Below are positions 56,743 through 62,969 of a stretch of 62,969 nt of DNA, piece by piece. Under the pieces are notes generated by a model. The model was not told the origin of the DNA and made no database searches. It saw nothing but the letters and a program-made list of their open reading frames with translations. The position numbers were made by a program, and so were the translations under genes. Every line of letters begins with the position of its first letter. The first letter of the stretch is position 1. This DNA comes from Candidatus Opimibacter skivensis (GTDB lineage: Bacteria > Bacteroidota > Bacteroidia > Chitinophagales > Saprospiraceae): contig JADKGY010000014.1 in the NCBI GenBank assembly GCA_016722045.1, positions 1 through 62,969 of the forward strand. Direction: 5' to 3'.

Positions 56743-57847
56743 GAGTATTTAACGAAATTAATGGGGCTGTCGTACCTATTGCAAAACTACCTATCATGGC
56801 GGGTATCAGCAAGTTGACTAACCAAATCATTAAACTTCCCAGGGTTATACTTAGTTCACTCATTCCGCTGCCGGACCAAAGAATTAACCCAATATTAGCA
56901 CGTGCCATAACATCTGCAATAGGGGGCAAAGGAACCAACGTCTGAAAAAGATAAATGGCACTCACGCCCAGCACCAATATATTCAGCCTTATGGCCGGTT
57001 CAAAGGCATGGAGTATCAGTACAAACTGGGTGATATAGATCAAATAACGGGCTAAAGCAAAACCTAATACCCTGAAAAGTATTTTATACGAATAATCATC
57101 AATGTATTGGAGATTCAATATCAGCTTTTTGAAAACAGAATGGATATTCAGCGCCGAGATTCGCTGAATGACTTTTTTCACATTGAAAAAACATAGCACT
57201 CCTGTCAAAATGAGAACAATTCCTAAAATTTTGAAAACCAAAAATCCATCAAAAAGAAAAAGACAGGCTACAATACCAGCAGAAAATCCAACCAGGTTTT
57301 GAGCGATACTACCTATAAGTGTTGATATAGCGACTTGCCACTTGGCATTTGAAGGCATAAACATGATTCGGCCGCCATATTCACCTATTCTGCTGGGCGT
57401 AAAGATGGATAATGCTATCCCACCAAGCACAGCTCTGACGATGTGGATAAATGGAATTCTGACATGTATAGATAATAATGTCCTCCATTTAAATATCTCA
57501 AGCAGCCAGTTGACAGGCATCATCAGGAAGACTATGGTGAACCACCAAAAGGTCTTGTCAAAAGAGATGAGGGAAAGATTTGCAAAGTGATTGCTTCTGG
57601 ACCATAGTTGGAATCCAAGTAGGCCAAGCAATAAAATGGTCATCAGCCATCTGACAGCAGGATGTCGGAAAAGACGCACAGGACGAAAATAGGCAGAAGA
57701 GGCGGAAAAGGCGGAAAGGGTAGAAAAGGCGGAAAAGGAAGAAAAGGAAGAATAGGGACAAAGGGTGGGAAAGGAGACTTGAAATTTCTTTAATCTTCTT
57801 AGGTTCCTTTCAATCGGATTTTGTCGAAATCCAATCTTATAAGTCAT
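56681..57847 (-). CDS. Lysylphosphatidylglycerol synthase transmembrane region-like protein
   Basis: About 388 residues from ATG 57847. Eight or so membrane helices with the family motifs KTFWWFTIVFLMMPVNWLLEIFKWR, FTPSRIGEYGGRIMFM and IYLFQTLVPLPPIADVMARANIG. It is the UPF0104/LPG_synthase_TM type, without a catalytic soluble domain. The first ~50 residues contain a Ser/Phe-rich run (SSFSSFSAFSTLSAFSASSA) encoded by a purine repeat, so the real start may lie later, near the Met at aa 68 of this frame (about 57646). It has an overlapping downstream DUF3108 gene. Flippase or transporter role inferred only. Confidence 0.8.
   Translation of the reverse strand: MTYKIGFRQNPIERNLRRLKKFQVSFPTLCPYSSFSSFSAFSTLSAFSASSAYFRPVRLFRHPAVRWLMTILLLGLLGFQLWSRSNHFANLSLISFDKTFWWFTIVFLMMPVNWLLEIFKWRTLLSIHVRIPFIHIVRAVLGGIALSIFTPSRIGEYGGRIMFMPSNAKWQVAISTLIGSIAQNLVGFSAGIVACLFLFDGFLVFKILGIVLILTGVLCFFNVKKVIQRISALNIHSVFKKLILNLQYIDDYSYKILFRVLGFALARYLIYITQFVLILHAFEPAIRLNILVLGVSAIYLFQTLVPLPPIADVMARANIGLILWSGSGMSELSITLGSLMIWLVNLLIPAMIGSFAIGTTAPLISLNTHESILPSDYLHVAPEQPDIT
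57697..57753. repeat. Purine-rich repeat (ggcggaaaaggaagaaaa type)
   Basis: Units of aggcggaaaaggaagaaa in tandem on the plus strand. They encode the Ser/Phe-rich run of the leftward membrane protein if that frame is used, but look like the simple repeats found in gaps of this window. Confidence 0.7.
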
Positions 57848-57922
57848 TGTCTCAATTGATGTTATACACCAAATCGAAATTATTTTTTTCCAAAAACCAG
57901 AGTCCGATTTTGTCGAAATCCG
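57816..57922. repeat. Pair of 16-base direct repeats that are also small hairpins
   Basis: gattttgtcgaaatcc occurs at 57817-57832 and at 57906-57921. In the first copy ggattt/aaatcc can form a 6-bp stem with a 5-base loop; in the second the stem is gattt/aaatc. They lie between the divergently transcribed leftward membrane protein and the rightward hemolysin-like gene. Confidence 0.6.
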
Positions 57923-58020
57923 TTTTCTAACCCGTTCCTCGTGCACAAAGACGTCGTTGATTAACTTGTACCTTTGATTTGTCTAATCCCGGTTATCCCC
58001 GGAATTATCAACGAAAAACC

Positions 58021-59328
58021 ATGGAAATCCTCATTATTCTCATTCTCATACTGATCAACGGTTTATTTTCTATGTCTGAAATCGCCCTTGTTTCAGCCCG
58101 CAAAAACAGGCTTAATTATTCAGCTCAGAGGGGAAATAGGGGAGCAAAAATTGCCCTTGATCTCGCCTCAAATCCAAGTAAGCTTCTTTCTACAGCTCAA
58201 ATAGGGATCACACTGATCGGGATATTGACCGGTATCTACAGTGGAGAAAGAATAACACAGGGCATGGAAGAATATTTTTTACAATTTCCACTTCTTACGC
58301 CATATGCGCATACATTGTCCATCACCGTTGTACTTATTATCCTGAGCTTCTTTGCCTTAGTACTTGGCGAACTCGTACCGAAGCGAATAGGCCTTACGTA
58401 TCCCGAAGCCATAGCAAAAACAGTGGCCTTCCCGATGAAAATAATCGGCTTCATCATGGCACCTTTCATCTTTTTATTAACCAACACGACTGATCTGCTT
58501 CTAAAAATATTCAGCGTCAAACCTTCAAGTAATAGCAAAGTCACTGAAGAAGAAATAAAAGCGATCATCAAAGAAGGCACTGAAGAAGGTGAAGTACAGG
58601 AAATCGAACAGGATATAGTCAATCGTGTATTTAGTGTAGGGGACAGAAGCGTAAGTTCACTGATGACGTCCAGAAAAAAAATGACAGCCCTCGACATTAC
58701 GGATACAAAAGAAGAAGTGAAAAAGCTTGTCTATCATGACATGCATAATTTTTACCCGATCTATGACAGCGATGTGCAGGACATTGTGGGCATTGTCAGC
58801 CTGAAGCGATTATTCGCCGAAATCGAAAAGGGTGAATTTAATCTGAAGAATATTCTATCTGAACCTTCTTACATCGCTGAAGGAGCTTCTGCATACCAGG
58901 CTTTGGAACAATTCAAGCAAACAAATATTCATTATGCCCTGGTGATCGATGAATACGGTTCTACTCAAGGGATTCTGACGATGAGTGATATCCTCGAGGC
59001 ACTCGTCGGCGAGGTATCAGAATTTTATGGACAGGAATATAAATTTGAAAAACGGGATGACAATTCATGGCTGATTGACGGTCATTATCCATTGCCTGAT
59101 TTTTTGATTGAATTTGGGATGGAAGATTTTATCAAAGATTTCGAAGTGAATACTGTTGGCGGACTCATTATCCAGGTGCTTGGGCATATCCCAAAAGAAA
59201 CAGAAAAAGCACGCTGGGAACATTTTGAATTTGAAATCCTCGACATGGACGGACCGAAAATTGACAAGGTTCTTGTCGTGAGAAAGAAAGGTGAGAGAAA
59301 AGCAGGAGACTTTAGACGTGAGACATGA
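58021..59328 (+). CDS. CNNM/CorC-like (hemolysin family) membrane protein
   Basis: About 435 residues from ATG 58021 (MEILIILILILINGLFSMSEIALVSARKNRL). The DUF21 membrane domain (residues 1-190, with LGELVPKRIGL) precedes two CBS domains (about 200-330; LVIDEYGSTQGILTMSDILEAL) and a CorC_HlyC domain (EYKFEKRDDNSWLIDGHYPL, VNTVGGLIIQVLGHIPKE). These proteins are linked to divalent cation export. An upstream in-frame start at 57979 is possible but weaker. Complete. Confidence 0.93.
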   Translation: MEILIILILILINGLFSMSEIALVSARKNRLNYSAQRGNRGAKIALDLASNPSKLLSTAQIGITLIGILTGIYSGERITQGMEEYFLQFPLLTPYAHTLSITVVLIILSFFALVLGELVPKRIGLTYPEAIAKTVAFPMKIIGFIMAPFIFLLTNTTDLLLKIFSVKPSSNSKVTEEEIKAIIKEGTEEGEVQEIEQDIVNRVFSVGDRSVSSLMTSRKKMTALDITDTKEEVKKLVYHDMHNFYPIYDSDVQDIVGIVSLKRLFAEIEKGEFNLKNILSEPSYIAEGASAYQALEQFKQTNIHYALVIDEYGSTQGILTMSDILEALVGEVSEFYGQEYKFEKRDDNSWLIDGHYPLPDFLIEFGMEDFIKDFEVNTVGGLIIQVLGHIPKETEKARWEHFEFEILDMDGPKIDKVLVVRKKGERKAGDFRRET

Positions 59329-59385
59329 GATGTGAGATGGGTGAGGCGTGAGGCGTGAGGTTTCTAAGTGAACTACGTGTCCTCC
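59310..59385. repeat. Short gtgagac/gatgtgag repeats after the hemolysin-like gene
   Basis: Tandem gtgagac-atgaga and gaggcgtgaggcgtgagg words, of the same style as those at 12.1 kb, next to a stop codon. The gap up to 59540 holds nothing else. Confidence 0.55.
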
Positions 59386-59540
59386 CTGCGAAACAAGAAG
59401 AAAGGTGAGAGTTTTTTCCATCTACTTCTCTACATCAGATTAATTTCTAATTCTGATAAAATTTTAATAAATTTCGTATTCATCAAAACCTCCTGACTCC
59501 CCAAACGCTAACCAATATCCTTAACCTTAAATCTGTTCGT

Positions 59541-60107
59541 ATGAAAAACCAACTTCTTTGGGCATTTAGCCTTTTAGTTCTCTTTATGATCGCTTGTAAA
59601 CCTGCAGCGACAACGGATGAAAAAGCTTCCGCCGCAAAAGCCGATTCCACTGCGATGGCGGCACCGGCTTCTGCTCCGGCTGAGTTTGCAGACATGAAAT
59701 ACAGCGAAACCGTTTAAAAACGGTATGGCCGGTTTGTCAAAAGGTGATATAGCTGCCTGGATGGCCCCTTTCGCGGATAACGCAGTATACCTATGGAACG
59801 GTGGGGACAGCCTTGCCGGAAAGGCCGCTATTAATACCTATTGGACTAAGCGAAGAGGGGAAGTCGTTGATTCGCTTACTTTCAAAAAGGAAATATTTCT
59901 TCCGATAAAAGTAAATAATCCACAAAGTGTTGAAGCTTCCGGTATATGGGTATTAGCCTGGTATGAAACGACAGCCAAGTATAAAACCACAGGCAAAAAA
60001 TGACACAGTGGATGCATACAGATTCTCATTTTGATGCCAATGGTAAAATAGACCGCATGATTCATTACAGCGACAGGTCTATTATCAATGCTGCGATGAC
60101 GAAGTAA
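59541..60107 (+). pseudogene. SnoaL-like (NTF2 fold) lipoprotein, frameshifted
   Basis: ATG 59541 gives a lipoprotein signal (LLWAFSLLVLFMIACK, lipobox) and an Ala-rich linker (AAKADSTAMAAPASAPAEF). The frame breaks near 59718, then continues FKNGMAGLSKGDIAAWMAPFADNAVYLWNGGDS, a SnoaL/NTF2-like fold, and breaks near 60000 before DAYRF...NGKIDRMIHYSDRSIINAAMTK, ending 60107. Enzyme or binding protein of unknown ligand. The breaks follow the pattern of single-base errors. Confidence 0.75.
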
Positions 60108-60124
60108 TAGGATTTCAATTAAAT

Positions 60125-60182
60125 AAAAAAAAAGTGATTGATGTCCGTAGTCTGAGACTATGGACATCAATCACTTTTTTTT
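60125..60182. terminator. Long perfect bidirectional terminator
   Basis: aaaaaaagtgattgatgtcc is the left arm and ggacatcaatcacttttttt its complement, with a nearly perfect tagtc/gacta inner stem and a three-base loop. It separates the convergent SnoaL-like and GNAT genes; the GNAT stop codon lies inside it. Confidence 0.9.
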
Positions 60183-60648
60183 ATGATTTCTTTTCCCAAA
60201 CAATCTTCACCGCTGACATTTTTTCATTTTCAAAACGAATGTCAGAAAAAACCTCAAATCCGTTTTTTACATAAAATGCTAACGGAGATTCATAAGGTTC
60301 ACCATTTTGTTTGATTTCATGGTCATGATCAATAACCCAACCGTTTAATCGGAGCTCATTTTCTTTCATATGATCCAGCATCATCCGGCCCAGACCAATC
60401 CCATGATACAAACTATTAATAATGATTGAAAACCACCTCTCCTCTTCACGATCAAAGGTATAGGCCCACCCTATGATTTCATTTGCATCATCAAGCATTA
60501 AATAATGTGTTTGCAGGGCTGATGCATTGAGGTATTCATCAAATCCTTCTTTTGTAATGCTGATTCGACCTGGATATTCGCGATTCCACAAATAAACAAT
60601 TGTTTCTTTCTGTGCCTTTGATAATTCAGTTGATGTTACGATTTTCAT
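60181..60648 (-). CDS. GNAT family N-acetyltransferase
   Basis: 155 residues: SKAQKETIVYLWNREYPGRIS, ANEIIGWAYTFDREEERWFSIIIN, the acetyl-CoA loop HGIGLGRMMLDHMKENE, and ESPLAFYVKNGFEVFSD. This is a complete GNAT domain with a Q/R-x-x-G-x-G/A type loop. The substrate is unknown. Complete, ATG at 60648. Confidence 0.9.
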   Translation of the reverse strand: MKIVTSTELSKAQKETIVYLWNREYPGRISITKEGFDEYLNASALQTHYLMLDDANEIIGWAYTFDREEERWFSIIINSLYHGIGLGRMMLDHMKENELRLNGWVIDHDHEIKQNGEPYESPLAFYVKNGFEVFSDIRFENEKMSAVKIVWEKKS

Positions 60649-60813
60649 TTGTACACGTAATGATAAAGTGAAATCTTTTTTTTCTTGAACGCCTACTTGA
60701 TGTGCAGTACGGATAACCCATAATAAGCCTAATAAAAGACTTTTATTCGAAAATGGAAAATGGAGTGAATTCTATCCTTTTAAGCCTTAATTTTAAGAAA
60801 ATAAAAAGCAACC

Positions 60814-61467
60814 ATGAATACGCTAATGTATAAACGCTTTTTACTCGTCAAGGATAATTTTTATACTGACCCGGAAAAAACGTACAAAGCTGCTCTTTCT
60901 GCCTCCTATTATGAGCCTGCAATGTCACTGGTCTTGCAGCACTGCGGTCTATCATGAGCCGGGTGTGAAAACCAAATTGGAAAAAATACTTGGAATAAAA
61001 TTACCAGATGGGATACCGATCCCATAGAGAGAAAATGGTGTCTTCTACCAGGGTTTTTCCAAAGGCCGAACATAAGGAAACTCCGGGTGTGCATTCGGAC
61101 CGAGCCATACAATGAAATATCACTGTCGTCATATACCTGACCGCAGATCTCCTGTAGATTGCGGCACACATCTTTGTGGATGCATAAAAAACAAGTTGTG
61201 CGATCCCCGATGCCGCGTGACGCGCGTCGATTGAAAACAGATCTTTCGAAACTAAGGGATCGGTTTGAAGAAGATCAAAAGACCGCACGAAATGGATTGA
61301 AACGGATCGAATTTAGGTTATAAGTTTAACAGGATGATTGCTTATCCATCAGGTGCCCTGCATTCCGCTTCAAAACATTATGGAGGCAACCCCTTGCCAA
61401 TGGAAGGCTATATCAAACCTTCCGCATCGGTGTGAACTGGAACACATTTATCATGTCCAAATCTTAA
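60814..61467 (+). pseudogene. DUF6445-like protein (2-oxoglutarate/Fe(II) oxygenase fold), heavily frameshifted
   Basis: ATG 60814 opens YKRFLLVKDNFYTDPEKTYKAALSASYYEP. After several frame changes come VKTKLEKILGIKITRWDTDPIE, a possible iron ligand pair in GVHSDRA, DLPVDCGTHLW, RRLKTDLSKLRDRFEEDQK and MIAYPSGALHSASKHYGG, the usual order of the DUF6445 family. It ends near 61467. At least six breaks are needed, so the copy here cannot be expressed as read. At a window end with other errors, wrong bases are the simplest cause. Confidence 0.5.
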
Positions 61468-61679
61468 AAGCAACCAGGATTTTTAATCCTTAAAAGTTGA
61501 TGACCAAATCTGAGTATGCATATTGTCTCTAGAGTTTTGCAGTAATCATTTGTCCTAGTAAATCAAGCCGATCCGTTTCTTTTATAGTCAAAGCTTCAGC
61601 CCATAATGCAACTTCGATTCAAAACCTGATTTTTATATTCGTCATGAGTTGCTGTAATTTTTTTGTTTTCACTCAAAAC
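61468..61679. other. Intergenic, nothing recognised
   Basis: About 210 bases between convergent broken genes. No hairpin terminator, repeat or open frame with coding character is seen. Confidence 0.4.
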
Positions 61680-62969
61680 TTAGTTCTGCAATCTGTATTC
61701 TGCTAAAATTCTATCTCCATTGTACCTGCGTTGAATCATGCGGGTCACTCTAGCCATCAACATCAACCACTCCCGGAGGAACAGGTTGCAGTTTGGGCCT
61801 ATACTGCTTTCCATAAAGCGGATCAGTGTCTTGTGACTAGTCCTGTATCCTTTTCTTGTCTTTATTTTCTCATGCTCTTCATTGGCTTTTTGTCCCAGAT
61901 GGAGTCAGAGGTCTGAAGCCAAAACGATAATAAAACCAGAAAGCACCGGATGCGATTCCTTCAGGATTGTCCAGTCCGAATTGATAAGGCTCGACTTCAA
62001 AATAACTGAGTTTAAATACATGTTTGTAGACACGTAAGAGCTGCGCCAGGATAAATGCTGATTCGCCATTCCTGAAAGGATTCGAAAATATTTTATTCCA
62101 AAATTCGCTCTTTCGCCAAATGCCCATATGCACTTATACGCTACCGAAATCCATTTTTAAATGCTGTAAAACCAACATAGGATTCGAGAGAGGAAGTTGT
62201 CTTGAAGGAATCATACTATATATCACCCAACAGAATCTGCCGCGCTCCAGATGATATAATCTCAATGAACCATCCTCCATAAATGTTGTCGGATCAGTTT
62301 CTCTGCGGTAACGGCCATTGAATTTTTATCCACGTAAACCACTTTTTCGCTTTTCCTCATTCAACATTTCGGCACAGGCTGGTAATGTTTTGATTATAAC
62401 CTCCTTTACTTCAAATTTTTAAGCAACTCCAGATTAAAATATGGAGATGGAAAAATGCAACGGTTGTATACTTTTGAAAATAATTTGTCCTTTGGTGTAA
62501 CCCGAACGAATAATTCGAGGCGGTCAAAGAAAGTGATCTTTGATAAAGGTAGATGATCCAGTCTCGCCGAGATTCATTGATGATAAAACGAAGACGTTGT
62601 TTTTCGGTTACCAATAGCATATCCATCAGGCTCTGATTGCTAAGGCGGCGATTGTTTCGCTCTTTTCGGGCGAGGTAAGGGTCATCCGAAGCACCTCATT
62701 GAGTTGAAGTGTGGGCGATTCAAATGAATTAAATGTTACGTCACAATGTGGATGTGCGAGAAGCCACCTGACACCGTCATGTGAAAAACGTGTTATCGTT
62801 GACGTGAAAGGCATTCCTGAATTGTCAAATAACACTTTGATTTTCCGGTTTGCTTGAAGAATCTTTGTGATCATAGTAATTCTTTTTCAGCCAAGAAATA
62901 GCTGTGGCGCATCCGAAGGATAAGCAATGATGAATAAAAGTGTTTCCAAAATAAGTGATCAGCTCTTTG
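61680..62969 (-). pseudogene. Unknown large protein, heavily frameshifted, 5' end beyond window
   Basis: Coding-like pieces follow each other leftward in changing frames: LILETLLFIIAYPSDAPQLF, ITKILQANRKIKVLFDNSGM, RFSHDGVRWLLAHPHCDV, VTEKQRLRFIINESRRDW, YHLERGRFCWVIYS, FILAQLLRVYKHVFKLSYFE, GAFWFYYRFGFRPL, and the end LIRFMESSIGPNCNLFLREW ... RRYNGDRILAEYRLQN with a stop at 61680. About six breaks. The motif order suggests one cytoplasmic protein; I do not recognise the family. The start lies beyond the right edge. Confidence 0.55.

Overview
The window looks like a chromosomal piece of a Bacteroidota bacterium. Several proteins carry type IX secretion (T9SS) C-terminal sorting domains. The rpsT promoter fits the Bacteroidota TAnnTTTG form. 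Many genes are typical of the phylum: VanZ next to gcvH, DUF4230, DUF3108, DUF3667, M42 peptidase, a DAHP synthase/chorismate mutase fusion, and secreted tandem amidohydrolases. The giant secreted proteins would fit a Saprospirales or Chitinophagales relative, but that placement is a guess.

Layout. 1-16.5 kb: housekeeping and envelope genes, many broken by single-base indels. They are a cytochrome c/PQQ-dehydrogenase-like lipoprotein, an SRPBCC/GyrI-like protein, dinB, a small membrane protein, rpsT, vanZ, gcvH, three tandem amidohydrolases, the aromatic-pathway fusion enzyme, an acidic protein, a lipoprotein and a zinc-ribbon protein. 16.7-45.0 kb: a block without a visible frameshift that starts at tRNA-Val(TAC) and ends at a decayed tRNA-like sequence. 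It holds a seven-gene leftward array of secreted proteins, headed by a protein of about 3,046 residues, and a divergent rightward pair of outer-membrane proteins. 45-59.4 kb: ordinary metabolism, transport and envelope genes. 59.5-63 kb: again heavily frameshifted genes.

The most interesting part is the 16.9-44.9 kb block. The giant protein has a lamin-tail-like domain and then composite repeats of Cys-rich modules, SprB-like Ig domains and calcium-binding thrombospondin type 3 repeats. It overlaps a 1,141-residue secreted protein whose C-terminus has a PD-(D/E)XK nuclease-like signature. Two bases after that gene's stop begins a 378-residue protein without a signal peptide. This is the arrangement of a polymorphic toxin and its immunity protein. 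Two T9SS cargo proteins, a 1,188-residue beta-rich protein and a fibronectin type III protein follow on the same strand. Divergently there is a beta-barrel-like protein and an OmpA protein that also has calcium-binding repeats. I infer a surface-displayed contact-dependent antagonism or adhesion system; this is not demonstrated.

Many frameshifts fall in or near homopolymers and the conserved protein resumes in another frame, so sequencing or assembly error is more likely than gene decay for most of them. Simple-repeat tracts sit in many intergenic gaps. Two gene-end duplications (5' end of the DAHP synthase gene, 3' end of the lipoprotein gene) are real-looking scars.
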